Origin: Candidatus Dormiibacterota bacterium
GTDB lineage: Bacteria > Chloroflexota > Dormibacteria > Aeolococcales > Bog-877
Length of the DNA: 40,104 nucleotides
Assembly: GCA_027306885.1 (NCBI GenBank)
Contig: DAHUYV010000010.1
Coordinates: 1-40,104, forward strand
Direction: 5' to 3'
The notes below the pieces were generated by a model, which made no database searches, was not told the origin of the DNA, and saw nothing but the letters and a program-made list of their open reading frames with translations. The position numbers and the translations under genes are program-made. Below, piece after piece: positions 1 to 8,216 of the stretch; the stretch's first letter is position 1; each line of letters begins with the position of its first letter.

Positions 1-1
1 G

Positions 2-1525
2 GCCGGTCTGGACCCCCCTCGGGTCCTCCTCGTAGCGATCATGGTCCTGGGCGTCGGGGCGTTCACCACTCCCCAGTTCGACCCCGACTTCTGGTGGCAC
101 GCAAGGGTCGGCCTGGAGATCCTCAGCCACGGCGTCCCCCAGCACAACTACTACACCTTCACCGCCGTAACCCACCCGTTCATCACCCAGGAGTGGGGGG
201 CGGAGGTGATCTACGCGCTCCTCTACACCCATCTGGGCATGGTCGCGGTGATCCTGCTCATGGTGGCGGCCACCTGGGTGGGTTTCTTCCTCGGAGTTCG
301 CCGCGTCTGGCGCGAGGGCCGGTCGACCTGGGTGGTGGCGGTGGGGGCCGCATTGGTGGTCATCTCCGGCCTCCAGATCTGGGGCCCCAGCCCCCAGATG
401 TTCACCTTCGGGCTTCTCGGCGTGCTGCTGACGATGCTCGACTCCTACCGCCGCCGTCCCCGCCGATCGCTGCTTCTCCTGCTGGTGCCGCTCTTCGTCC
501 TGTGGAGCAACCTCCACGGCGGGTTCACGATCGGGCTTGGGGTGATCTCGGTCTTCCTCGCCGGAGAGGTGGCGGCGGTGATTCTGCGCCGCGAGGAGGC
601 GATCGGCTGGGGCGCCTGCCGGGAGCTGCTGGGAGCGCTGGTGCTGGCCGGGCTGGCGGCAATGGTCAACCCCAACGGCACCGGCATCTACCTCTATCCG
701 ATCCGGCTGCTGCTGAGCCACGCCGCCCAGGCCAGCCTCAACGAGTGGCAACCACCCGACTTCCACCAGGCCGCCAACCTCCCCGCCCTGTTCCTGCTCC
801 TCTCCCTCGTGGTGGCCACCCGCTGGGCCACCCGGACCAGGATCTCCGACCTCTTCCTGGCGGTCGCCGGCATCCTGCTGCTGCTGTACGCGGTGCGCGA
901 CATCCCGATCTTCGCCGTGCTGTCACTCCCCCTGTGGGTGGACGGCATCGAGGGTCTGGTCGTCCAGCTGCGGACCGCGCGGGGGGCGTCTCCCCGGCGC
1001 CGCCACCCCGCCCCGCTCTGGTTCACGGGGCTGGTGCTCCTTCTGGTGGCGCTGACCTCGGCCGCCCGGATGGCGGCGCAGCTGGCCAGCCCGGAGAACC
1101 AGATCCAGGGCTCCGCGTATCCGGTCGCGGTGGGCCGGGTGATCTGCGCCGGACCCGCCGCGCGCGTGTTCGCTCCGTACGGGCGCAGCGGCTGGCTGCT
1201 GTACCGGATCGACCACGCCGAGCCCCTCGGGCGCAACTGCGCGCCTGACCGGGTCTTCATATTCGGGGAAGCGGTCCTGATGGGCCACAAGATCCTCCAG
1301 GAGTACCTCCAGATCGTGGCCGGTGGCGGGGGCAGTCTCAGCCTGCTCCGCTCCTACCGCGTGAACCTCGTGTGGCAGGCGCGGGGCAGTCCGCTGGCTG
1401 TGCTGCTCAACCGCACCCCCGGCTGGACCTGCGTCTTCGGCACCTCCAGCAACCTCCTCTACGCCTCCGGCTCCAGCGCCCGTGGCTGGCACGCCAGCCG
1501 GGCAGGCTGCCCGGCTGGAGGCTGA
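2..1525 (+). CDS. Polytopic membrane protein of the 'DPDxWWH' type, 5'-truncated
   Basis: The reading frame is open to the left edge, so the N-terminus lies outside the window. The first internal ATG is at 41, but the hydrophobic stretch before it (VLLVAIMVLGVG) belongs to the same first membrane segment. About ten hydrophobic segments follow. Near the start is DPDFWWHARVG, then an aromatic-rich lumen-like loop with QEWGAEV, and later NPNGTGIYLYP. I recall this arrangement (D-D-x-W-W-H, a conserved EW, then NPxGxxxYxYP) from a widespread family of uncharacterised bacterial membrane proteins that resemble GT-C glycosyltransferases. The soluble C-terminal part, from about residue 365, contains several cysteines and may face outside. 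No catalytic function can be assigned. Its stop is 75 bases before gnd, with no obvious functional link. Confidence 0.75.
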   Translation, partial: AGLDPPRVLLVAIMVLGVGAFTTPQFDPDFWWHARVGLEILSHGVPQHNYYTFTAVTHPFITQEWGAEVIYALLYTHLGMVAVILLMVAATWVGFFLGVRRVWREGRSTWVVAVGAALVVISGLQIWGPSPQMFTFGLLGVLLTMLDSYRRRPRRSLLLLLVPLFVLWSNLHGGFTIGLGVISVFLAGEVAAVILRREEAIGWGACRELLGALVLAGLAAMVNPNGTGIYLYPIRLLLSHAAQASLNEWQPPDFHQAANLPALFLLLSLVVATRWATRTRISDLFLAVAGILLLLYAVRDIPIFAVLSLPLWVDGIEGLVVQLRTARGASPRRRHPAPLWFTGLVLLLVALTSAARMAAQLASPENQIQGSAYPVAVGRVICAGPAARVFAPYGRSGWLLYRIDHAEPLGRNCAPDRVFIFGEAVLMGHKILQEYLQIVAGGGGSLSLLRSYRVNLVWQARGSPLAVLLNRTPGWTCVFGTSSNLLYASGSSARGWHASRAGCPAGG

Positions 1526-1543
1526 CCGGGCCTCCCGTCCCGA

Positions 1544-1549
1544 TACCCT
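1544..1549 (+). promoter_or_regulatory. Possible -10 element for gnd
   Basis: TACCCT lies about 50 bases before the gnd start, with CTGACC at 1522-1527 as a weak -35 and a 16-base spacer. It would give a leader of about 45 bases carrying the Shine-Dalgarno sequence. The match is modest. Confidence 0.3.
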
Positions 1550-1600
1550 TGGGGGTGGGCCCGGCGGCGGGCACGGCCGGGAACTTCGGAGGTGCAGAAG

Positions 1601-2641
1601 ATGTCGACCTCGAGACCGATGCAGCTGGGAATGGTGGGACTGGGTCGGATGGGCGCCAACTTGGTGCGCCGCTTGATGCGCGACGGGCACAGCTGTGTCG
1701 TCTACGACGTCGACCAGGAGGCGGTGGCGCAGCTGGTCGGCGAGGGGGCCACCGGCGCCACCTCCTTGGAGGAGCTGGCCGGCAAGCTGCGGGCCCCGCG
1801 CGCGGTGTGGGTGATGGTGCCCGCCGGGGGGATCACCGAGGCCACCATCCACCAGCTGTCGCAGCATCTGGCGGCGGGGGACGTGGTGGTGGACGGCGGC
1901 AACTCCTACTACCGCGACGACATCCGGCGCTCCCAGCAGCTGGGGCAGCGAGGCGTCCGGTTGCTGGACTGCGGCACCAGCGGGGGGGTGTGGGGGCTGG
2001 AGCGCGGCTATTGCCTCATGGTGGGCGGCGACAAGGAGGCGTTCTCGCGGCTGGAGCCGATCTTCAGCTCGATCGCGCCGGGGGTCGACGCCGCCCCCCG
2101 GACTCCGGGACGAGCGGGGACGCCGGCGGCGTTCGAGCAGGGTTACCTGCACTGTGGGGACAGCGGTGCCGGCCACTTCGTCAAGATGGTCCACAACGGG
2201 ATTGAGTACGGGATGATGGCGTCCCTGGCGGAGGGGCTGGACATCCTCCGGCACGCCGACGCCGGGCTCCAGGAACGCCAGAGCGATGCCGAGACCGCCC
2301 CCCTCGAGGAGCCGGAGTTCTACCGCTACCGGATCGACACCGCCGCGGTGGCGGAGCTGTGGCGGCGGGGCAGCGTGGTCGGGTCGTGGCTCCTGGACCT
2401 GACCGCCCTGGCCCTGTCCGAGTCCCCGGACCTCGGCGAGTTCCAGGGCCGGGTCTCGGACTCCGGCGAGGGCCGGTGGACGTCGATAGCGGCGGTGGAG
2501 GAGGGGGTGCCCACTCCGGTGCTGACCGCCGCCCTCTACTCGCGCTTCTCCTCGCGCCAGCTGGGTGAGTTCGGCAACCGCGTGCTCTCCGCCATGCGCA
2601 AGCAGTTCGGCGGCCACGCCGAACGCCCCGGGGGTGGCTGA
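1601..2641 (+). CDS. gnd: 6-phosphogluconate dehydrogenase, decarboxylating (GntZ/YqeC-like short type)
   Basis: Oxidatively decarboxylates 6-phosphogluconate to ribulose 5-phosphate. At 346 residues it belongs to the short class, not the ~470-residue dimeric type. Visible motifs are the nucleotide loop GLGRMGANL, the substrate loop VVDGGNSYYRDD, the GTSGGVWGLE stretch typical of the class, and the catalytic segment GHFVKMVHNGIEYG with its lysine. The C-terminus has the usual FGNRVLSAMRKQFGGH. After the second strand the sequence reads YDVD; an acidic residue there usually favours NAD+ over NADP+ (inference). ATG 1601 is preferred because GGAGG at 1588-1592 sits eight bases before it, while the upstream GTG at 1592 lies inside that ribosome site. 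The gene stands apart from the pentose-phosphate operon at 6146-12577. Confidence 0.93.
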   Translation: MSTSRPMQLGMVGLGRMGANLVRRLMRDGHSCVVYDVDQEAVAQLVGEGATGATSLEELAGKLRAPRAVWVMVPAGGITEATIHQLSQHLAAGDVVVDGGNSYYRDDIRRSQQLGQRGVRLLDCGTSGGVWGLERGYCLMVGGDKEAFSRLEPIFSSIAPGVDAAPRTPGRAGTPAAFEQGYLHCGDSGAGHFVKMVHNGIEYGMMASLAEGLDILRHADAGLQERQSDAETAPLEEPEFYRYRIDTAAVAELWRRGSVVGSWLLDLTALALSESPDLGEFQGRVSDSGEGRWTSIAAVEEGVPTPVLTAALYSRFSSRQLGEFGNRVLSAMRKQFGGHAERPGGG

Positions 2642-2674
2642 GCTGAGCGCTGTGCCGCTCTCGGGCTCAGCTCA
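2639..2674. terminator. Bidirectional hairpin between gnd and gdh
   Basis: TGAGCTGAGC (2639-2648) is perfectly complementary to GCTCAGCTCA (2665-2674), with a 16-base loop. The stem begins with the gnd stop codon on the plus strand, and its other arm contains the gdh stop codon on the minus strand. No U-tract follows on either side, so terminator function is inferred from position and symmetry. Confidence 0.6.
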
Positions 2675-3958
2675 GGGGTAGATGCCCCGGACGGCGGTGG
2701 CGTCGGCCACCCGCTTGACCGCCAGGCAGTAGGCGCCCATCCGAAGGGTGGTGCGGTGCTGCTGGGCCAACTCGTCCACCTGGCGGTAGGCCAGCTCCAT
2801 GATGCGGGTGAGCCGGGCGTTGATCTCCTCCTCCTCCCAGAAGAAGGACTGGAGGTCCTGAACCCACTCGAAGTAGGAGACCGTGACCCCTCCGGCGTTG
2901 GCCAGGATGTCCGGAACCACCACGATCCCGCGCTGATGGAAGATGTCGTCCGCCTCCGGGGTGGTGGGCCCGTTGGCCGCCTCCACCACCAGCTTCGCCT
3001 GGATTCGGGCGGCATTCTGCATCGTGAACTGGTTCTCCAGCGCGGCCGGGATCAGGATGGTCACCGGGAGCTCCAGCAGAGCGGAGTTGGAGATCTCCTC
3101 GCGGGCTCCGGCAAAGCCACCGACCCGACCCGTGGCCGCATGGTGCGCGAGCACGGCGGGGATGTCCAGCCCGTCAGGGTTGTAGATCCCCCCGTACACG
3201 TCGGAGACGGCGACGACCTTGAAGCCCTGGCCCTGGAGCAGGTCGGCGCTGACGCTGCCGACGTTGCCGAACCCCTGGATCGCCACGCTGCACTGCTGGG
3301 GCTCCCACCCGAGCCGCTTGCACGCCTCCATGGTCACCACCATCACGCCCCGGCCGGTGGCCGCCGGTCGCCCCTCGGAGCCGCCGATCGACAGTGGTTT
3401 GCCGGTGACCGTGGCCGGGATCGAGTACCCCTTCTCCATGGAGATGGTGTCCATGATCCAGGCCATGGTCTGCTGGTTGGTGTTGACGTCGGGCGCCGGG
3501 ATGTCGCTCTCCGGCCCGATCAGGATGGAGATCTCGCTGGCGTAGCGGCGGGTGAGGTTCTCCAGCTCCTGCATGCTCAGCTGGCCAGGGTCGCAGATCA
3601 CCCCGCCCTTGGCTCCCCCGTAGGGCAGGTTGGTGACGGCGCACTTCCAGGTCATCCACATGGAGAGCGCCTTCACCTCGTCCAGGCTCACCTGGGGGTG
3701 GTAGCGGATGCCGCCCTTGGCCGGCCCCCTGGTGAGGTTGTGCTGGATCCGGTAGCCGGTGAAGACCCGGATGCTCCCGTTGTCCATCCGCACCGGGAAG
3801 TTGACGGTGAACTCGCGCCGGACCTCACGGAGCACGGCCCGCAGCCCCGGGTCCAGCTGCAGGATCGCCGCCGCCTGGTCGAACTGACGCTGGGCCGTGA
3901 CGTAGGGGTTGGCGGCTTCGACCGTCCCAGGTAGGTCCGTCAAGACGCTGCTAGCCAT
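2672..3958 (-). CDS. gdhA: Glutamate dehydrogenase (Glu/Leu/Phe/Val dehydrogenase family)
   Basis: Reversibly deaminates glutamate to 2-oxoglutarate with NAD(P)+, linking carbon and nitrogen metabolism in the cytosol. The 428-residue length is right for the hexameric GDH class (GudB/RocG type). The N-terminal domain has GPAKGGIRYHP (Lys81), MTWKCAV (Lys105) and LPYGGAKGGV, whose Lys117 is the catalytic lysine. The Rossmann domain has IQGFGNVGS. ANGPTTPEAD and DILANAGGVTVSYFEW are conserved cofactor-domain blocks. The ATG at 3958 follows GGAGGG by nine bases. The gene is convergent with gnd and shares its hairpin; upstream is a promoter with a perfect TTGACA. Cofactor preference cannot be fixed here. 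Confidence 0.95.
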   Translation of the reverse strand: MASSVLTDLPGTVEAANPYVTAQRQFDQAAAILQLDPGLRAVLREVRREFTVNFPVRMDNGSIRVFTGYRIQHNLTRGPAKGGIRYHPQVSLDEVKALSMWMTWKCAVTNLPYGGAKGGVICDPGQLSMQELENLTRRYASEISILIGPESDIPAPDVNTNQQTMAWIMDTISMEKGYSIPATVTGKPLSIGGSEGRPAATGRGVMVVTMEACKRLGWEPQQCSVAIQGFGNVGSVSADLLQGQGFKVVAVSDVYGGIYNPDGLDIPAVLAHHAATGRVGGFAGAREEISNSALLELPVTILIPAALENQFTMQNAARIQAKLVVEAANGPTTPEADDIFHQRGIVVVPDILANAGGVTVSYFEWVQDLQSFFWEEEEINARLTRIMELAYRQVDELAQQHRTTLRMGAYCLAVKRVADATAVRGIYP

Positions 3959-4021
3959 GGACCCGAACCCTCCAAATACGTGGTTGAGTTTGGGAGGGGT
4001 CTTGGCCCGACCCGACCGACA

Positions 4022-4052
4022 AGGGTAGACCTGCGCGCCCGACCCGTGTCAA
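4022..4052 (-). promoter_or_regulatory. Sigma-70-like promoter of gdhA
   Basis: On the minus strand TTGACA (4052-4047) is followed by TACCCT (4027-4022). The 19-base spacer is slightly long; a 17-base spacing would give TCTACC. Transcription would start near 4015 and give a leader of about 55 bases with a Shine-Dalgarno sequence. This is the best -35 box in the window. Confidence 0.5.
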
Positions 4053-4140
4053 GTGGAGATGACGGCCCAGCCAATTGGGAGAGCGCCGGTGGGCGTTCCG
4101 CCGGCGAGGCGGCTGGCGGCCCATCGGCCGTGCTGGAGAG

Positions 4141-4184
4141 CCCCGCCTGGATCGGCGCTGGGCCGAGGAGAACGCCGATCGGGG
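4141..4184. terminator. Inverted repeat after the amidohydrolase gene
   Basis: ATCGGCG (4151-4157) pairs with CGCCGAT (4173-4179). Outside it CCCCG (4141-4145) pairs with CGGGG (4180-4184), leaving a five-base bulge. It lies about 30 bases past the stop of the minus-strand amidohydrolase and could end that transcript. There is no U-tract. Confidence 0.35.
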
Positions 4185-4210
4185 CGGACGAGTCGATGCC
4201 CCTTGGGGCT

Positions 4211-5692
4211 CTAGCCACCATCCACCAGCTGTCCGTCGATCACCGTCCCCACAACGCGCCCGTCTTTGACGAGGGTGAGGTCGCACCGGTACCCCGGGAG
4301 CAGGCGGCCCTGCTCGCCCTCCAGCCCGGCCGCGTAGGCGACCCCCGCGGTGTACGCCGCCAGCGCCTGGTCCTCGGTCAGGGCCAGCTCGGGATGCCAG
4401 CTAGCGGTGCGGCGCCAGCTGGTCGCCGCCGCCAGGCCCAGAAGCGGGTCGGGCGACTCCACCGGGGCGTCCGAGCCGAAGGCCAGCGGCACCCCGGCCG
4501 CGGCCAGCCACGACCAGGCGTACGCGTGGGCGGTCCGGTCTCCCCATCTCTCATCGGCGACCCGGCGGTCCGATGGGGCGTGTGCAGGTTGCATGGAAGC
4601 CACAGCGCCGGCCCGGAGGAAGCGGGGAAGGTCGTCGGGGTCGACCAGCTGGGCGTGCTCGATCCGCGGCCTCCAGCCCGGCCAAGCCCCGGCGTGGCGT
4701 TCCAGGGCCACCAGGGCGCGGTGGACCGCGCCATCCCCGATCGCGTGCAGGCAAGGGTTGAGCTCCGCCGCCGAGCACCTTCGGATCAGGTCGTCGAGCG
4801 CCGCGTCCGAGAGGCGCGCCACCCCGCCTCCGCCCAGCATCTCCGCGGTCCCGCTCCCCAGGGAGCCGTCCAGGAAGGCCTTCACCCCGAAGACCCGCAA
4901 GAGGGGATCCCCCCAGCCGCCTCTGAGGCCCAGCTCGGCCGCGCTGTCCAGCTGGTCGGCTGGGAGGTTGACCACCACCCGCAGCGGCAGCCGCCCGCGC
5001 TCCCGCAGCCGCTGCAGCGCGAAGAGGGTCTCGGGCGGATCCATGGTGTGGACCGAGCAGAGCCCGAGGCGGGCAAGCTCCAGCAGGACTTCGGCGAGCG
5101 TCTGCTCGTACTGGTCGCGTCCGGGCGCGGGCACCAGCCCGGCGAAGAGCCGCAGGCACTCTCGCACCAAGCCGTTGGGGACCCCATCCGGGTCGCGTTC
5201 CACGATGCCATCCGCGGGGTCGGGAAGCTCGGCGGTTATCCCCGCCATCTCCAGCGCCCGGCTGCTCGCCCAGACCGTGTGCTCATCGTGGCTGCTCAGC
5301 AGGACGGGCCTTCCCGGCGCCGCCTCGTCGAGAGCCTGGCGGGTGGGCACGCCGTGATCGGTCCAGTTGCGCTCATTCCACCCGGTCCCGGTGATCCAGC
5401 CTCCCTCGGGAGCGCTGCGGCCGGCCGCCCGCACCGTCTGGATCGCCTCCTCCAAGGAGCGAGCCGAACGAAGGTCGAGCCCCAACCGGAGGCCGACCAG
5501 CTCGTGCAGGTGCAGGTGGGCGTCGCCGAGACCGGGCCATGCCCTCCCCTCCACCTCCACCACCACGGCCGAGCCCCGACCGCGCTCCAGCGCGTCCTCG
5601 TCCACGGCCACGACCCGGCCACGGCAATCGGCCAGCACCGCCGGATGGCAGCCGGTGAAGAGCGTCGGGGGCGGAGTGTGATCCCAGCTCAC
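4211..5692 (-). CDS. Metal-dependent amidohydrolase, YtcJ-like
   Basis: A 493-residue member of the amidohydrolase superfamily, closest by pattern to the YtcJ/AepA group (amidohydrolase_3), which hydrolyses N-acyl or formamide-type substrates. The metal site DAHLHLHE lies near residue 60. KAFLDGSLGSGTA, LHAIGDGAVHRAL, RIEHAQLV and FGSDAPVE supply the usual lysine, histidines and aspartate of the TIM-barrel site. The substrate is unknown. GTG 5692 is chosen because the -10-like hexamer CAGAAT ends six bases before it. Earlier starts in the same frame would run through the divergent rhodanese promoter and gene. No Shine-Dalgarno sequence is visible, consistent with a leaderless message. Confidence 0.85.
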   Translation of the reverse strand: MSWDHTPPPTLFTGCHPAVLADCRGRVVAVDEDALERGRGSAVVVEVEGRAWPGLGDAHLHLHELVGLRLGLDLRSARSLEEAIQTVRAAGRSAPEGGWITGTGWNERNWTDHGVPTRQALDEAAPGRPVLLSSHDEHTVWASSRALEMAGITAELPDPADGIVERDPDGVPNGLVRECLRLFAGLVPAPGRDQYEQTLAEVLLELARLGLCSVHTMDPPETLFALQRLRERGRLPLRVVVNLPADQLDSAAELGLRGGWGDPLLRVFGVKAFLDGSLGSGTAEMLGGGGVARLSDAALDDLIRRCSAAELNPCLHAIGDGAVHRALVALERHAGAWPGWRPRIEHAQLVDPDDLPRFLRAGAVASMQPAHAPSDRRVADERWGDRTAHAYAWSWLAAAGVPLAFGSDAPVESPDPLLGLAAATSWRRTASWHPELALTEDQALAAYTAGVAYAAGLEGEQGRLLPGYRCDLTLVKDGRVVGTVIDGQLVDGG

Positions 5693-5698
5693 AGGCCC

Positions 5699-5704
5699 AT
5701 TCTG
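5699..5704 (-). promoter_or_regulatory. -10-like hexamer of a leaderless start (amidohydrolase)
   Basis: CAGAAT on the minus strand is followed by exactly six bases and then GTG 5692. A -10 box normally places the start of transcription about seven bases downstream, which is on the start codon. Confidence 0.5.
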
Positions 5705-5750
5705 GGGCCGCCGGGTTGGCGCGCCCGGCTTCGGCCCGCCTCCCGCGGCG

Positions 5751-5756
5751 GATAAT
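5751..5756 (+). promoter_or_regulatory. -10-like hexamer of a leaderless start (rhodanese)
   Basis: GATAAT is followed by six bases and GTG 5763. No Shine-Dalgarno sequence is present. It is divergent from the similar element at 5699-5704. Confidence 0.6.
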
Positions 5757-5762
5757 CTGGGC

Positions 5763-6101
5763 GTGCCCGATCCCTTGCCCATCGAAGTGGACTCCAGCGC
5801 CGCGAGCTGGTGGGCTGGTCGGGGCGCAGTTCTGCTCGATGTCCGCTCCCCGGAAGAGCGGGCCCGGGGGGCGATCCCGGGGTCACGCAGCATCCCTGTC
5901 TCCGATCTCCGCGCCCGGTGGACCGAGCTCCCGGCTGATCGGCCGGTGATCGTGTACTGCTCCGCGGGCTCGCGCAGCACCCGAGCCGCGGCCTTCCTGC
6001 GGGACCAGGGCGTGGACGCCGCCGCCCTGGTGGGCGGGATGGCCGAGTGGGCCGCCCGGCGACTGCCGCTGGAGACCTCTTCGGGGGGCGGTGCCAGCTG
6101 A
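5763..6101 (+). CDS. Single-domain rhodanese-like protein
   Basis: A 112-residue single rhodanese domain that could transfer sulfane sulfur or bind persulfide. LLDVRSPEE and AIPGSRSIPV are the CH2A-like conserved strands. The active loop CSAGSRS (Cys66) has the six-residue form typical of sulfurtransferases, and GGMAEWAA closes the fold. There is no signal peptide. The GTG start is set by the GATAAT hexamer six bases upstream. It lies 44 bases before tkt, which has its own start signal, so the two may be separate units. The physiological sulfur donor and acceptor are unknown. Confidence 0.88.
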   Translation: MPDPLPIEVDSSAASWWAGRGAVLLDVRSPEERARGAIPGSRSIPVSDLRARWTELPADRPVIVYCSAGSRSTRAAAFLRDQGVDAAALVGGMAEWAARRLPLETSSGGGAS

Positions 6102-6133
6102 GCGGGGTGGGCGCCGCCTTAACCTCCCCGTGA

Positions 6134-6139
6134 GACCAT
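6134..6139 (+). promoter_or_regulatory. -10-like hexamer of a leaderless start (tkt)
   Basis: GACCAT is followed by six bases and ATG 6146. The match is the weakest of the nine, but it keeps A at position 2 and T at position 6 and has the same spacing. Confidence 0.4.
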
Positions 6140-6145
6140 GGGAGC

Positions 6146-8203
6146 ATGCCGTTGAGTGAAGCCGAGGTCGCCGCCGCGCAGCGCAGCCTGCCGCTGGCGG
6201 GCACCCCGCTCGACTCCCTGTGCATCGACACCGTCCGCTGCCTCGCCATCGACGCGGTGCAGAAGGCGAACTCGGGGCACCCCGGGCTGCCCATGGGGGC
6301 GGCGCCGATGGCCTACGTGCTGTGGACCAAGTTCCTGCGCCACGATCCGAGCGATCCTTCATGGCCCGACCGTGACCGCTTCGTCCTCAGCGCCGGCCAC
6401 GGCTCGATGCTGCTCTACGCGCTCCTCCACCTGAGCGGCTACGCGCTCTCCCTCGACGACCTGCAGGCCTTCCGCCAGTGGGGTTCACGGACCCCGGGGC
6501 ATCCCGAGCGGGGGGTCACCCCGGGTGTCGAGGTCACCACCGGGCCCTTGGGCCAGGGGTTCGGCAACGGGGTGGGGATGGCGATTGCCGAGCGGCTGGC
6601 CGCCCACCGGCTCAACCGCGAGGGCCACGAGGTGGTCGACCACCGGACCTTCGTGCTCTGCGGGGACGGGGACCTGATGGAGGGGGTGTCGGCGGAGGCG
6701 GCCTCGCTCGCGGGCCACCTCCAGTTGGGCAAGCTGATCTGCCTGTACGACGACAATCACATCTCCCTCGACGGCCCCACCTCCATGTCCTTCACCGAGG
6801 ACGTGCTGGGCCGCTTTGCCGCCTACGGGTGGCAGGTGCAGCGCGTCGAGGACGGGAACCTGGACCTCTTGGGCATCGAGGGCGCGATCCGCACCGCCGT
6901 TCAGGACCAGACGCGGCCGTCGCTCATCGCGGTGCGCACCCACATCGGGTACGGCTCTCCGCGGAAGCAGGACTCCAACGCGGCCCACGGGTCACCGCTG
7001 GGCGCCGACGAGGTGGCGGCGGTGAAGAGGGCCTACGGGTGGGACCCAGTCCTCAGCTTCCATCTCCCGTCGGAGGCTCTGGCCCACTTCCGGGCCGCCG
7101 TGGGGCGGGGGGCGGTCCTGCGCCAGGAGTGGGAGCAGCGCCGGGATCGCTGGGCGGAGGCCCATCCTGAACTGGCGCGCGAGTGGGCACTGGCTCTCGC
7201 CGGCAGTCTGCCCGACGGTTGGGACGCGGCGCTGCCGTCCTCGGGGCCCGACGACAAGCCTCTCGGCACCCGGGTCTCCGGCGGCGAGGCGCTGAACGCC
7301 GTCGCCCGGGCGGTCCCCTGGCTGGTCGGCGGCGACGCCGACCTCTCGGAGTCGACCAAGACGCGCCTGGACGGCGAGGGGGACTTCGACGGCCAGACCG
7401 GGTCGGGAAGCAACCTCCACTTCGGAGTGCGCGAGCACGCCATGGGGGCGGCGGTGAACGGCATCGCCGCCCACGGCGACTTCCGCCCCTTCAGTGCGAC
7501 CTTCTTCACCTTCTCCGACTACCAGCGACCCTCGGTGCGGCTCTCGGCACTGTCGCGGCTGCCGGTGGTCTGGGTGTATACCCACGACAGCATCGGCCTC
7601 GGCGAGGACGGACCCACCCATCACCCGGTGGAGCAGCTGGCGGCCCTCCGGGCCATCCCCGGCCTGGTGGTTCTGCGCCCCGGTGACGCCAACGAGTCCA
7701 GCGCCGCGTGGGCGGTGGCGATGCGCCGCGCCGACGGGCCGACCGCGCTGGTGTTCTGCCGGCAGGCGGTGCCGGTCCTCGAGGGCACCAGGGAGCTGGC
7801 GGCTGACGGGGTCGCCCGGGGCGGTTACATCGTCCAGGAGGGCAAGGGCGGGCTGCCCGAGGTGGTGCTGATCGGGACCGGGAGCGAGCTCTCGATCTGC
7901 GCCGATGCCCGCGTCCTGCTCCAGGCCGAGGGCATCGCAGCTCGCCTCGTCAGCATGCCCAGCTTGGAGCTGTTCCGGGCCCAGGCGCAAGAGGATCAGG
8001 AGCTGGTGCTGCCCCCGGGGATCCCCCGGGTGGCGGTGGAGGCCGGGGTCCCCCTGCCCTGGGAGGCGCTGGTGGGCCCATCCGGAGCGGTGATCGGGGT
8101 CGAGCGCTTCGGCGCCTCCGCTCCATTCGAGACCATCTATGAGCACCTTGGACTCACCCCCGGGGCCGTGGCCCAGCGGGCTCGGGAGCTTCTTCAGGAT
8201 TGA
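6146..8203 (+). CDS. tkt: Transketolase
   Basis: Thiamine-diphosphate enzyme that moves two-carbon units between sugar phosphates in the non-oxidative pentose phosphate pathway. The 685-residue length is normal. The N-terminal domain has [42 protein letters not shown] and the ThDP motif [13 protein letters not shown]...DDN. The pyrimidine domain has [16 protein letters not shown] (catalytic glutamate) and [20 protein letters not shown]. The C-terminal domain ends with [10 protein letters not shown]. First gene of tkt/tal-pgi/pgl/rpe; 13 bases separate it from tal-pgi. No Shine-Dalgarno sequence precedes ATG 6146, in line with a leaderless transcript. Confidence 0.97.
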   Translation: MPLSEAEVAAAQRSLPLAGTPLDSLCIDTVRCLAIDAVQKANSGHPGLPMGAAPMAYVLWTKFLRHDPSDPSWPDRDRFVLSAGHGSMLLYALLHLSGYALSLDDLQAFRQWGSRTPGHPERGVTPGVEVTTGPLGQGFGNGVGMAIAERLAAHRLNREGHEVVDHRTFVLCGDGDLMEGVSAEAASLAGHLQLGKLICLYDDNHISLDGPTSMSFTEDVLGRFAAYGWQVQRVEDGNLDLLGIEGAIRTAVQDQTRPSLIAVRTHIGYGSPRKQDSNAAHGSPLGADEVAAVKRAYGWDPVLSFHLPSEALAHFRAAVGRGAVLRQEWEQRRDRWAEAHPELAREWALALAGSLPDGWDAALPSSGPDDKPLGTRVSGGEALNAVARAVPWLVGGDADLSESTKTRLDGEGDFDGQTGSGSNLHFGVREHAMGAAVNGIAAHGDFRPFSATFFTFSDYQRPSVRLSALSRLPVVWVYTHDSIGLGEDGPTHHPVEQLAALRAIPGLVVLRPGDANESSAAWAVAMRRADGPTALVFCRQAVPVLEGTRELAADGVARGGYIVQEGKGGLPEVVLIGTGSELSICADARVLLQAEGIAARLVSMPSLELFRAQAQEDQELVLPPGIPRVAVEAGVPLPWEALVGPSGAVIGVERFGASAPFETIYEHLGLTPGAVAQRARELLQD

Positions 8204-8216
8204 GGAGGTAGCGGCC

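Noticed and set aside
923-2617. Long minus-strand open frame opposite gnd
   Set aside because: It is a GC-rich shadow frame: proline/arginine/histidine-rich translation with no family motif, opposite a clear gnd.
4211-5980. Longer amidohydrolase from 5980
   Set aside because: The extension runs across the divergent rhodanese gene and its promoter and has no similarity to the family N-terminus.
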